This document shows, piece by piece, positions 16,704-25,301 of a DNA stretch of 64,000 nt. The first letter of the stretch is position 1. Every line of letters starts with the position of its first letter. The DNA is taken from assembly GCA_000620205.1 (NCBI GenBank), contig JHVP01000001.1, positions 558,001 through 622,000 on the forward strand, written 5' to 3'. The position numbers and the translations under genes are program-made. This DNA is from Geodermatophilaceae bacterium URHA0031. Lineage in GTDB: Bacteria; Actinomycetota; Actinomycetes; Mycobacteriales; Geodermatophilaceae. The notes under the pieces were generated by a model. The model saw nothing but the letters and a program-made list of their open reading frames with translations. It had not been told where the DNA came from and did no database searches.

Positions 16704-17648
16704 CTAGACGAGGGCGGGGAGGACCAGCAGGACGGTCGGGACCAGCAGCAGTGCGACCGCGCTCAGCAGCGCCGCCCAGCGGGCCCCCGAGGGCAGCGGT
16801 GCGGCCGGCGCCAGCAGTCGGCGCACCCGGACGGCGACCGCGCCCCCCGTGACCGCGAGCGCGCCGTCGGGCAGCTGACCGCCTGCCCCGGCGGCGACGG
16901 CGACGATCGCCGCGGCCAGCGTCCGCCGCCGGTCCGGACCGGTCAGCGAGCCCAGTGCGACGTCGTCGGCGCGCATCTCCACCAGGTCGCGGACGGCGTC
17001 GTGCGCCCGGTCGGCGGCCGGCAGCACCGGCAGCGCCGCGCGCCAGGCGACGAAGGGCAGCAGCAGCAGGTGGTGGTGCTCGGTCAGGTGCGCGCGCTCG
17101 TGGGCCACCACCGCATCGACCTGGGCGCCGTCCAGCTCGGCGACCATCCCGGAGGAGAGCACCAGCAGCGGCCGGGCGCCGGGGATGCAGAAGGCCACCG
17201 GTGCCGGGTGGTCCAGCAACCGGGTGTCCTCCCCCGCCGCGGCCGGCTCGACGACCAGTTCCAGCAGGGCCCGGTGCCGCCGCCGGGTGCGCGCGGTGCG
17301 CACCAGCGAGAGGGCCAGCACGCCGAGCAGCTCCAGCGCGAGGACGGCGGCGAGGGTCTGGGCGACCCAGTGGTCACCGCGCACCGGCTCCTCGGGAGGC
17401 GCCCCGGTGGACCAGTGGGTGACCCAGTGCCACCACGCCTCGGGCAGCGAGTGCCCCCACGGCGCGAGCCCGTGCGTCAGCAGCGCGCCGATGATCGACA
17501 GCCCACCGGCCAGGCCGACCGCCTGCCAGCAGACCAGTGCAGCCAGCGGGTCGCGCTGCGGCCACCGGGCCCGGGACAGCGCCGCCGGCACCGGCCAGGC
17601 GAGCAGCGCGGCCAGCAGGCCGAGCGCGAGCGCGGTCGCGGGCAGCAC
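16704..17648 (-). CDS. M56 family membrane metallopeptidase (BlaR1-like, no sensor domain)
   Basis: 314-aa membrane zinc protease with TM helices at about 3-23, 35-60, 95-117 and a C-terminal helix. The zinc motif HERAH is at 183-187, with a likely third ligand in VEMRADD about 40 residues later. Unlike staphylococcal BlaR1 it has no penicillin-binding sensor domain. It follows blaI after 2 bp, so the pair resembles a BlaR-BlaI relay in which the protease inactivates the repressor. The signal is unknown. Confidence 0.87.
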   Translation of the reverse strand: MLPATALALGLLAALLAWPVPAALSRARWPQRDPLAALVCWQAVGLAGGLSIIGALLTHGLAPWGHSLPEAWWHWVTHWSTGAPPEEPVRGDHWVAQTLAAVLALELLGVLALSLVRTARTRRRHRALLELVVEPAAAGEDTRLLDHPAPVAFCIPGARPLLVLSSGMVAELDGAQVDAVVAHERAHLTEHHHLLLLPFVAWRAALPVLPAADRAHDAVRDLVEMRADDVALGSLTGPDRRRTLAAAIVAVAAGAGGQLPDGALAVTGGAVAVRVRRLLAPAAPLPSGARWAALLSAVALLLVPTVLLVLPALV

Positions 17649-17650
17649 GG

Positions 17651-18013
17651 TCAGCGGGCCGGGTCGTCCCCGGCGCCGGCCAGCAGCTCGCGCAACATCC
17701 GCACCTCGTCGTCCCCGACGCTGCCCACGAACCGGGCCAGCGCCGCCTGCCGGTCGCCGGCCTGGCCGAGCACCTCGTGCATGAGGTCGGCGACGTGCTC
17801 CTCGCGGGTCCCCCGGGCCCGGAACTGCCGCGGCCGGGTCTCGTCATGGGTGACGAAGCCCTTCTGCTCCAGCCGGGTCAGCACGGTGTGCACGGTGGTC
17901 AGGGCCAGGCCGCGGTCGGCGAGCTCGTCGCGCAACTGGGTGGCGGTGACCGGCCCGGCGACGGCCCACAGGTGTTCGAGCACCGAGCGCTCCAGCTCTC
18001 CCAGCGTGTTCAC
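17651..18013 (-). CDS. blaI: BlaI/MecI/CopY family repressor
   Basis: 120-aa winged-helix repressor. It starts NTLGELERSVLEHLW and has the recognition segment TATQLRDELADRGLALTTVHTVLTRLEQKGF, both typical of BlaI. The GTG at 18013 has AGGAGG 4 nt upstream. It is followed by the M56 protease and divergent from cydA. Two TCTAC-N5-GTAGA operators lie between it and cydA, so it likely represses itself, the protease and cytochrome bd oxidase. Confidence 0.9.
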   Translation of the reverse strand: MNTLGELERSVLEHLWAVAGPVTATQLRDELADRGLALTTVHTVLTRLEQKGFVTHDETRPRQFRARGTREEHVADLMHEVLGQAGDRQAALARFVGSVGDDEVRMLRELLAGAGDDPAR

Positions 18014-18048
18014 GGGACCTCCTGTCGGGCAGCTCACACGGCACGTCT

Positions 18049-18087
18049 TCTACGCGTCGTAGAGAAGTTGTTCTACTGGGCGTAGAA
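18049..18087. promoter_or_regulatory. Two BlaI-like operators between blaI and cydA
   Basis: TCTAC-GCGTC-GTAGA (18049-18063) and TTCTAC-TGGGC-GTAGAA (18071-18087) share TCTAC-N5-GTAGA; centres are 23 bp apart, about two helical turns. Both lie within the 114-bp divergent gap, the second ending 41 bp before the cydA start. The form matches BlaI/MecI/CopY sites rather than Rex sites. Confidence 0.75.
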
Positions 18088-18127
18088 AGAATGTGTCGAT
18101 CGTACGACAGCAGCTGAGGAGGCCGCG

Positions 18128-19681
18128 GTGGACGTGTTGGACCTGGCCCGCTGGCAGTTCGGGATCACCACCGTCTACCACTTCCTGATGGTCCCGCTGA
18201 CCATCGGGCTCGGGATCATGGTCGCGGTCATGCACACCATGTGGGTGCGCACCGACAAGCCCGAGTGGCTGCGGATGACCCGGTTCTGGGGCCGCATCTA
18301 CCTGATCAACTTCGTCCTCGGCGTGGCCACCGGCCTGGTCCAGGAGTTCCAGTTCGGGCTGGCCTGGAGCGCGTACAGCCGCTTCGTGGGCGACGTCTTC
18401 GGCTCGCTGCTGGCGCTGGAGGCGCTGCTCGCCTTCTTCCTCGAGTCCACGTTCCTGGGCCTGTGGATCTTCGGCTGGGGACGGCTCCCGAAGAAGGTGC
18501 ACCTGGCCACCCTGTGGGCGGCGGTCATCGGCTCGGTGGTCAGCGCGTACTTCATCATCGCGGCCAACAGCTGGATGCAGCACCCGGTCGGCGTCGTCAC
18601 CGACGACGCGACCGGCCGGCCGCGGCAGGTCGACTTCCTCGCCGTGCTGACCAACAACACCGCGCTGGCCGCGTTCAGCCACACCATCGCCGGGTCGCTG
18701 ATGGTCGCCGGCGCGGCCCTCGTCGGGGTCGGGCTGTGGCACCTGCGCAAGCGCCGGCTCGAGGGCCGGACACCCGAGGACGTCGACCAGTCCGTGTGGC
18801 GCCGGTCGGTGCGACTGGGCGGCTACGTGTCCCTCGCCGCGTTCCTCGCGGTGGCCGTGACCGGGGACCTGCAGGGCAAGCTGATGTACGAGCAGCAGCC
18901 GCTGAAGATGTCCTCGGCCGAGGCGCTGTGCGAGACCCAGGCCCCCGCGCCGTTCTCGCTCTTCGCGTTCAGCAAGTTCGGCAGCCAGGACTGCGACGAC
19001 GTGCACTCCTTCACCGTCCCGTACCTGCTCTCCTACCTGGCCCACGGCGACTTCTCCACCGCCGTCCCCGGGGTCAACGAGCTGCAGCAGGAGTACGCGG
19101 ACACCTACGGGGCGACCTACCCCGACGACCCGTCCTTCGGCGACCAGGCCGGCCAGCCGATCGACTACACCCCGCTGCTGGCCACGACCTACTGGAACTT
19201 CCGGCTGATGGTCGGCATGGGCATCGCGTCGGCCGGCGTCGCGTTCCTGGCCCTCTGGACGACGCGGCGGGGTCGGGTCCCGACGTCCCGGCTCGGCGTC
19301 ACCGGCGCCCTGCTCGCGGCCGGCTTCCCCTTCGTCGGGAACGCCGCGGGGTGGATCTTCACCGAGATGGGCCGCCAGCCCTTCGTCGTCTACCCGAACC
19401 CCGACGTGCCGCGCGCCGACCAGGTGTACTTCTTCACCGCCCAGGCCGTCTCCCCCGGCGTCGGGGCCGGCGAGGTGCTCACCTCGATGGTCGGGCTGAC
19501 CCTGCTCTACGGCGTGCTCGCCATCGTCGAGGCGTGGCTGCTGGTCCGGTTCGTCCGCCGCGGCGTGACCACGGGCGACGGCGCTCCCACACCCGGGCAC
19601 ACCCCGGAGGGGACGCCGGACGAGGACCTACCCGGCGGCCGCGACCAGACCGACGACGACGTCCTGTCCTTCGCGTACTAG
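18128..19681 (+). CDS. cydA: Cytochrome bd ubiquinol oxidase subunit I
   Basis: 517-aa membrane subunit carrying hemes b558, b595 and d; oxidises quinol and reduces O2 with high affinity. Heme ligand His18 lies in VYHFLMVPLTIGLG, the quinol loop has EQQPLKMSSAEA, and the conserved GRQP motif is present in TEMGRQPF. The Q-loop is short, as in actinobacteria. Start GTG 18128 follows GAGGAGG. First gene of cydA-cydB-cydDC, divergent from blaI and probably under its control. Confidence 0.96.
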   Translation: MDVLDLARWQFGITTVYHFLMVPLTIGLGIMVAVMHTMWVRTDKPEWLRMTRFWGRIYLINFVLGVATGLVQEFQFGLAWSAYSRFVGDVFGSLLALEALLAFFLESTFLGLWIFGWGRLPKKVHLATLWAAVIGSVVSAYFIIAANSWMQHPVGVVTDDATGRPRQVDFLAVLTNNTALAAFSHTIAGSLMVAGAALVGVGLWHLRKRRLEGRTPEDVDQSVWRRSVRLGGYVSLAAFLAVAVTGDLQGKLMYEQQPLKMSSAEALCETQAPAPFSLFAFSKFGSQDCDDVHSFTVPYLLSYLAHGDFSTAVPGVNELQQEYADTYGATYPDDPSFGDQAGQPIDYTPLLATTYWNFRLMVGMGIASAGVAFLALWTTRRGRVPTSRLGVTGALLAAGFPFVGNAAGWIFTEMGRQPFVVYPNPDVPRADQVYFFTAQAVSPGVGAGEVLTSMVGLTLLYGVLAIVEAWLLVRFVRRGVTTGDGAPTPGHTPEGTPDEDLPGGRDQTDDDVLSFAY

Positions 19682-19693
19682 GGAGTGCTGACC

Positions 19694-20701
19694 ATGGACC
19701 TGCAGACCGTCTGGTTCGTCGCCGTCGCGGTGCTCTGGACCGGTTTCCTGCTGCTCGAGGGCTTCGACTTCGGGGTCGCCGCGCTGCTGCCGGTGCTCGG
19801 CCGCCGGACCCGGGACCGGCACCTGATGCTGCGGTCGATCGGCCCGCTCTGGGACGGCAACGAGGTGTGGCTGATCACGGCCGCCGGCGCGGTGTTCGCC
19901 GCGTTCCCCGGCTGGTACGCCACCTGGCTGCCGGCCCTCTACCTGCCCTTCGTGCTGGTGCTGGTCGGCCTGATCATCCGGGCCGTCGCCTTCGAGTGGC
20001 GGCACTCCCACCACACCGACCGGTGGGACACCAGCTGGACCCACGTCATCACCGCCGGCTCGCTCATCGCCTCCCTGGGCATCGGCGCCGCCCTGGGGGC
20101 GACCACGCTCGGGCTGCCGATCGACGCCGAGGGCAACCGGGTCGGCGGTCCCTTCGCCGGACTGGGCTGGTCGGCGCTGCTGGGCGCGGTCGCCGTCCTC
20201 GGGTTCTCGCTGGTCCACGGCGCGGTGTTCCTGGCGCTGAAGACCGACGGGCCGGTGCGGCTGGCCGCCCGCGCGTTCGCCCGGCGCTGGTCGCCGGTCG
20301 CCGCGCTGCCGCTGCTGCTGTGGGCGCTGCTGGTCCAGCTCCGCTCCGGCACGGTCGCGACCGCGGTGCTGCTGCTGGTCGCCGCGCTGGCGGTGCTCGT
20401 CGCCTGGGCGCGGATCCGGGTCGACCGGGAGGGTCAGGCCTTCGCCGCCTGGGCGGTGGTGCTGCTCGGTTCGGCGGCGACCGTGTTCGCCGCGGCCTAC
20501 CCGGTCGTCGTCCCCTCGACCATCGACCCGGCCTTCGACGTCACGATCTCCGACGCCTCGGTCAGCGACTACACGCTCACCGTGATGACCTGGGCGGCCG
20601 GCGTCGGGCTCCCCGTCGTGCTCGGCTACCAGGCCTGGACCTACTGGGTGTTCCGCAAGCGGCTCTCCGCCGAGCCCGAGCACGCGTCGGTCCCCGCATG
20701 A
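19694..20701 (+). CDS. cydB: Cytochrome bd ubiquinol oxidase subunit II
   Basis: 335-aa membrane subunit with about eight TM helices, partner of CydA. The conserved N-terminal segment LLLEGFDFGVAALLP and the GNEVWLI motif after LWDG are present. ATG 19694 is preceded by GGGAG at 19681-19685; an in-frame GTG at 19685 is too close to that site. The stop overlaps the next start (ATGA, 20698-20701), coupling oxidase structure and assembly genes. Confidence 0.95.
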   Translation: MDLQTVWFVAVAVLWTGFLLLEGFDFGVAALLPVLGRRTRDRHLMLRSIGPLWDGNEVWLITAAGAVFAAFPGWYATWLPALYLPFVLVLVGLIIRAVAFEWRHSHHTDRWDTSWTHVITAGSLIASLGIGAALGATTLGLPIDAEGNRVGGPFAGLGWSALLGAVAVLGFSLVHGAVFLALKTDGPVRLAARAFARRWSPVAALPLLLWALLVQLRSGTVATAVLLLVAALAVLVAWARIRVDREGQAFAAWAVVLLGSAATVFAAAYPVVVPSTIDPAFDVTISDASVSDYTLTVMTWAAGVGLPVVLGYQAWTYWVFRKRLSAEPEHASVPA

Positions 20702-23700
20702 CCGAGGGCCATGGTGGCCAACATGGCCCCGGACGCGGGCCGCTGGCGGCGCTGGCCGGGGTGCCGGGGCTGACGGGTGCGCTGGGCCGGGCCGCGGTCC
20801 TGGCGCTGGTCCAGACCGCCGGTGTGGTGCTGCTGGCCGCCGGGCTGGCGCGGGCGGTGGCCGACGTCGCCGCCGGGACGACGCCCGGTTCGGCGCTGCT
20901 CGTCGCCGCGGGCGGTGCGGTGGTCCGGGCGGCCGGGTCCGGGCTGGGCCAGATGCTGGCCGCGCGGGACGCCCGCCGGGCCGAGGACACCCTCCGCCGA
21001 CGGCTGCTGACCCGGCTGCTGGACGGCGAGGGCGAGGCAGCGGCGGCGGCCGGCGGCACCGGACCCGCCGCCGTGCTGGCCACCACCCGGCTGCACGACC
21101 TCGGCCCCGCGCTCGCCACCTACCTGCCCGCGCTGGCGCAGACCGCCGTCGTCCCGCCGGTGCTGCTGGTCGTCCTCGGCGTGACCGACCTGCTCTCCGC
21201 CCTGCTGGTCGCGGTCACCCTGCCGCTCGTGCCGCTGTTCATGGCGCTGGTGGGACTGCACACCCGGGACGAGACCGCCGCGGCCGCCCGGGCGCTGGAC
21301 CGGATCGCCGGGCACGTCGCCGAGCTCGTCCGCGGGCTGCCGGTGCTGGTCGGGCTCGGCCGCGCCGCCGACCAGCTCGCCGCGCTGGCCGAGCTCGGCG
21401 AGACGCACCGCCGCCGCACGCTGGCCACGCTGCGGATCGCCTTCCTGTCCGCGCTGGTGCTCGAGGTGCTGGCCACGCTGTCCGTCGCGCTGGTCGCGGT
21501 GACCGTCGGCGTCCGGCTGACCCACGGGTCCATGGCCCTGGACGCCGGCCTGCTCGCCCTGCTGCTGGCGCCGGAGGCGTTCGCCCCGCTGCGCGCGCTG
21601 GGCTCGGCGCACCACGCCTCCGAGGACGCCGCCGAGGCCGCTGCCGCCGCCCGCGCGGTGCTCGCCACCCCGGCGCCGCGCCCCGTCGTGGCCGCCCTCC
21701 CGGCCGGCCGGCCGCGCGGCCTGACCGTCGACGAGCTGACCGTCACCTTCCCCGGCCGCCGGGGCCCCGCGGTGGCCGACGCCTCCTTCACCGTCGACCC
21801 TGGCGAGCTGGTCGCGCTGCGCGGGCCGAGCGGCTCGGGCAAGTCGACGGTCCTCGCCGTCCTCGCCGGGCAGCTGCTCGACGGGGCGAGCGCCCGGGTC
21901 AGCGGCGCGGTGCTGCGGCCGGACGACGTCGCCGTCGTCCCGCAGTCCCCGACCACCGTCGCCGACACCGTCGTCGACGAGCTGCGCCGGCACGCCGGGG
22001 ACGTCGACCCCGGCCGCGCCACCGACCTGGCCGACACCGCGCTGGACTGGGTGCAGGGGACCCACCTGCGTGAGCGGGCCTGCCGGACCCTGTCCCCCGG
22101 CGAGCTGCAGCGGGTCGCCCTGGCCCGGGCGCTGGTGCGGGTGCAGCGCGGCGCCCGGGTGCTGCTGCTCGACGAGCCGACCGCGTCGCTGGACGCGGAC
22201 GCCACCGCCGCCGTCGCCGAGCTGCTGCTCCGGCTGCGCGGGTCGCTGTGCACCGTGCTGGTCACCCACGAGCCGGCGCTGGCCGCCCTGGCCGACCGCA
22301 CGGTCGACCTCCCCGGCACGCCGGCCCTGCGGCCCGGCGACGGGACAGCCCCGGGTCTCGGCGTCGAGACCGCGCGAGGTTTCGGCGCCGAAACCTCGCC
22401 GGGGTTCGGCGCCGAAACCCGGAGCGTGGCCGGTGGGGCGGCCGTGGCGTGGCCGCGGCGGGCGGTGGTCCGGGCGGTCGCCGCGGGCGCCGCCTCCAGT
22501 GCGTTCGGCATCGCGCTCACCGCGGTCTCCGGCTGGCTGATCGTCCGCGCCGCCGAGCAGCCGCCGATCCTGACCCTGATGGTGGCGATCGTCGCCGTGC
22601 GCGCCTCGGGGCTGGGCCGGGCGGTGCTCCGCTGGCTGGAGCGGCTGGCCACCCACGACGCCGCCTTCCGGCTGGCATCGGCCACCCGGCTGCGGCTGTG
22701 GAGCGCACTGGTCGCCCAGGGGCCGGCGGCCGACCGGACGCCCGGCCGCGCGCTGGCCCGGCTGGTCGGGGACGTCGGACTGCTGCAGGACCTCTCGGTG
22801 CGGGTGGTCGCGCCGCAGTGGGTCGCGGGCGTCGTGCTCACCGGCACGACGGCGGTGCTCACCGTCCTCGACCCGCGCGCCGGCGTGCTGGTCGCCGCGG
22901 TGCTCGCCGCCGCGGTGCTGGCCACGGTCGGCGTGCACGGCTGGGCGGACCGCGGCGTGGCCCGGTCCGCGGCCGAGCTGCAGACGGTGACCCTGCGGGA
23001 GACCACGGCCACCCTCGAGGCAGCCGGGGACCTCCGCGCCCACGGGCTGGCGCCGGGCGCGGCCGACCGGCTCGACGAGCTGGGGCGCCGGCAGGGCCGC
23101 GCCGCCCTGACCGGTGCCGCGGCCGCCGCGCTCGGCGACGCCCTCGCGGTGCTGGCCACCGGCTGGGCCGCCGTCCTGGCGCTCGGGGCCGGCGCGGCCG
23201 CGGTGCAGGCCGGCCGGCTGGACGCCCCGGTGGCCGCCATCCTGGCCCTCGCCCCGCTCGCGCTGCTGGAGCCGCTCACCGCCATCGGGTCGGCGCGGCG
23301 GAACCGGTTGGCCTGGCGGGACGCGCGGTACCGGGTGGCGGCCGTGCTCGCCGAGCCGGTCGCGGCCGACCCGGCACCCGGGGACCGGCTCGCCGCCCCG
23401 GCGCCGGTGCGCGAGCTCGCCACCGACCGGCTCACCGCCGGCTGGCCGGGCCGCCCCGCCGTCCTCCGCGACCTGGACCTGGTGGCCACGGCCGGCTCCG
23501 GCTGGCTGGTCGTCACCGGGCCGTCCGGCTCGGGCAAGTCGACGCTGCTGTCGGTGCTGATGGCCTCGCTGCGGCCGGCCTCGGGCGAGTACGTGCTCGG
23601 CGACGGCCGCCGCCCCGTGCCCACCGACCGGCTGACCCGTGCCGACGTGCAGGCTGCCACCGCCTGGTGCCCGCAGGACGCGCACGTCTTCGACGCCACG

Positions 23701-24105
23701 GTGCGTGCCAACCTGGCGCTGGCCCGCCCGCGGGGTGAGCTGGCCGGTCCGGACGGCGAGCAGGCGATGCGGACGGCGCTGACCGCTGCCGGCCTGGGCC
23801 CGCTGCTGGCCGGTCTGCCCGCCGGGCTGAACACCCCGGTCGGCGCGGGCGGGACCTCGCTGTCCGGCGGCGAGCGGCGTCGGCTGGCCGTCGCCCGGGC
23901 GCTGCTGGCCGACCGGGACGTCGTCCTGCTCGACGAGCCCACCGCGCACCTGGACCCGCCGACCGCGGCCGCGCTGGTGACCGACCTGCGCCGGGCGCTG
24001 GCCGGGCGGCTGGTCGTCTGCGTCACCCACGATCCCGCGATCGCCGGTGAGCAGGACAGCGTGCTGGCACTCGCGGAGCACGCACCGGCACCGGCGCGCC
24101 GCTGA
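20698..24105 (+). CDS. cydDC: Fused CydDC heterodimeric-type ABC exporter
   Basis: 1135 aa. Both half-transporters of the glutathione/cysteine (or heme-linked) exporter needed for cytochrome bd assembly are joined in one chain. The CydD-like half is about residues 1-550 and the CydC-like half about 580-1135, each with six TM helices and an ATPase. The two Walker A motifs are identical (GPSGSGKST near 376 and 941). Signatures are LSPGELQR and LSGGERRR; Walker B motifs end LLLDEPTASLD and VLLDEPTAHLD. The linker (about 552-575) is encoded by three tandem DNA palindromes. ATG 20698 overlaps the cydB stop. Confidence 0.95.
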   Translation: MTEGHGGQHGPGRGPLAALAGVPGLTGALGRAAVLALVQTAGVVLLAAGLARAVADVAAGTTPGSALLVAAGGAVVRAAGSGLGQMLAARDARRAEDTLRRRLLTRLLDGEGEAAAAAGGTGPAAVLATTRLHDLGPALATYLPALAQTAVVPPVLLVVLGVTDLLSALLVAVTLPLVPLFMALVGLHTRDETAAAARALDRIAGHVAELVRGLPVLVGLGRAADQLAALAELGETHRRRTLATLRIAFLSALVLEVLATLSVALVAVTVGVRLTHGSMALDAGLLALLLAPEAFAPLRALGSAHHASEDAAEAAAAARAVLATPAPRPVVAALPAGRPRGLTVDELTVTFPGRRGPAVADASFTVDPGELVALRGPSGSGKSTVLAVLAGQLLDGASARVSGAVLRPDDVAVVPQSPTTVADTVVDELRRHAGDVDPGRATDLADTALDWVQGTHLRERACRTLSPGELQRVALARALVRVQRGARVLLLDEPTASLDADATAAVAELLLRLRGSLCTVLVTHEPALAALADRTVDLPGTPALRPGDGTAPGLGVETARGFGAETSPGFGAETRSVAGGAAVAWPRRAVVRAVAAGAASSAFGIALTAVSGWLIVRAAEQPPILTLMVAIVAVRASGLGRAVLRWLERLATHDAAFRLASATRLRLWSALVAQGPAADRTPGRALARLVGDVGLLQDLSVRVVAPQWVAGVVLTGTTAVLTVLDPRAGVLVAAVLAAAVLATVGVHGWADRGVARSAAELQTVTLRETTATLEAAGDLRAHGLAPGAADRLDELGRRQGRAALTGAAAAALGDALAVLATGWAAVLALGAGAAAVQAGRLDAPVAAILALAPLALLEPLTAIGSARRNRLAWRDARYRVAAVLAEPVAADPAPGDRLAAPAPVRELATDRLTAGWPGRPAVLRDLDLVATAGSGWLVVTGPSGSGKSTLLSVLMASLRPASGEYVLGDGRRPVPTDRLTRADVQAATAWCPQDAHVFDATVRANLALARPRGELAGPDGEQAMRTALTAAGLGPLLAGLPAGLNTPVGAGGTSLSGGERRRLAVARALLADRDVVLLDEPTAHLDPPTAAALVTDLRRALAGRLVVCVTHDPAIAGEQDSVLALAEHAPAPARR
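22354..22420 (+). repeat. Three tandem palindromes inside the cydDC linker
   Basis: Three near-copies of GGTTTCGGCGCCGAAACC: an 18-bp copy at 22354-22371 (arms GGTCTCG/CGAGACC), a perfect 26-bp palindrome at 22374-22399 and an imperfect one at 22401-22420. They translate as repeats of G-F-G-A-E-T between CydD and CydC. They look like a small interspersed repeat tolerated in a flexible linker. Confidence 0.8.
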
Positions 24106-24154
24106 CCCGGGCGCTCCACGTGCGCCGAGCCCGCCCGTGGAGGAGCGTTGACCG

Positions 24155-24889
24155 ATGGACCTCGTCGCGCGCTTCACCGCGACCCTCGCCGCCGAGGCGG
24201 GGGCCGGGGACGACGCGCACCTGCTGCCCGGCCGGCTCGCCCGCGCCGCTGCGCGGGCGCTGGGCGTGGACGGCGCGGGGCTGAGCCTGCTGGCCACCGA
24301 GACCGGCCGGTCCCCGCTGGGCGCGAGCTCGCCGGACGCCGCGCGCGCCGAACGGCTGGAGTTCACCGTCGGCACCGGCCCGTGCCTGCACGCCCACGAG
24401 ACCGGCCAGCCGGTGTTCGTCGTCGAGGAGGACCTCCGCCGGCGCTGGCCGACCTACGCCGACCTCCTGGTGGACGAGACCCCCTACCGGGGCATCGCCT
24501 CCCTGCCGCTGCGCTCGCCGCTGACCCGGGTCGGCGCGATGAACCTGTTCTTCGTCGAGCCCGCGGACGTGCCGCGCCTGGACGTGTTCGAGGCGCTCAC
24601 CGTCGCCGACCTGGTCACCTCGGCGCTCACCGATGCCCTCGTCTGGTCGTCCTGGACGGTGGAGAGCGGTCCGGAGTGGCTGCACAGCCCCCCGGCCCGA
24701 CGCCGGGCGGTGGTCTGGACGGCGGTGGACCGGACCTGCGTCGCCCTGGGCGTCGACGCCCCGGAGGCCCTGGCACTGCTCCGGGGCTACTCCTACTCCG
24801 CCGGCCGGTCGGTCGACTCCGTCGCCGCGGACCTGGTCGGCGGCCGGCTGCGGCCCGCCGACGTGCTGGGCCGGCCCGTCGAGGACTGA
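24155..24889 (+). CDS. GAF-ANTAR domain protein (putative RNA-binding antiterminator)
   Basis: 244 aa. The N-terminal GAF sensor (about 25-160) has FTVGTGPCLHAHETGQPV, and GIASLPLRSPLTRVGAMNLF as its core strands. The C-terminal helical segment (about 180-240: a Val-rich helix, then LGVDAPEALALLRGYSYSAG and DLVGGRL) matches the ANTAR fold, which binds dual hairpins in nascent mRNA and blocks termination. Partner transcripts are unknown. Single gene with its own ATG, 49 bp after cydDC. Confidence 0.8.
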   Translation: MDLVARFTATLAAEAGAGDDAHLLPGRLARAAARALGVDGAGLSLLATETGRSPLGASSPDAARAERLEFTVGTGPCLHAHETGQPVFVVEEDLRRRWPTYADLLVDETPYRGIASLPLRSPLTRVGAMNLFFVEPADVPRLDVFEALTVADLVTSALTDALVWSSWTVESGPEWLHSPPARRRAVVWTAVDRTCVALGVDAPEALALLRGYSYSAGRSVDSVAADLVGGRLRPADVLGRPVED

Positions 24890-24919
24890 ACCGTCGGGGT
24901 CCTGCGGCAGGCTGGGGGC

Positions 24920-25294
24920 ATGGCCCAGCCCACGGTCGAGGAGTTCCTCGCCGACCTGCAGCACCCCCGCGCCGACGACGTCCGCCGGCTCCGCGCCGCG
25001 ATCATGGCCTCCAACGACGAGCTCACCGAGCACGTGAAGTGGAGGGCGCCGAGCTTCTGCCACCGCGGCGTCGACCGGGTGACCTTCCGGCTCTTCCCCG
25101 CCGACCACCTGCAGCTGGTGTTCCACCGCGGCGCCACGCCGCAGGCCACGGAGGGCTTCGAGTTCGGCGACGACGCGGGGCTGCTGCGCTGGGTGGCCGC
25201 CGACCGGGCGGTGCTCACCCTCGGCGACCCGGCGGAGGTCGCCGCGCAGCAGGAGGCGGTCGTCGCGCTCGTCAACCGCTGGGTCGCGGTCTGA
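24920..25294 (+). CDS. DUF1801 domain protein
   Basis: 124 aa, single small alpha/beta domain. The family core EHVKWRAPSF and TFRLFP-x(4)-LQLVFHRG is visible. Homologues are small cytoplasmic proteins of unknown function often annotated YdhG-like. It starts with ATG after AGGCTGGGGGC and follows the GAF-ANTAR gene by 30 bp. Confidence 0.85.
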   Translation: MAQPTVEEFLADLQHPRADDVRRLRAAIMASNDELTEHVKWRAPSFCHRGVDRVTFRLFPADHLQLVFHRGATPQATEGFEFGDDAGLLRWVAADRAVLTLGDPAEVAAQQEAVVALVNRWVAV

Positions 25295-25301
25295 GCCGGC
25301 G

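Noticed and set aside
18014-18127. Rex (NADH-sensing) operator before cydA
   Set aside because: No TTGTGAA-type dyad is present; the dyads found are BlaI-like.
18241-24105. One 1954-aa protein beginning inside cydA and running through cydDC
   Set aside because: The first 819 codons are an out-of-frame shadow of cydA and cydB. The ATG at 20698 overlaps the cydB stop and begins recognisable CydD sequence.
20641-24375. Long minus-strand open frames opposite cydDC
   Set aside because: The translation is Gln/Arg/Gly-rich without motifs, whereas the plus strand encodes an intact double ABC exporter.
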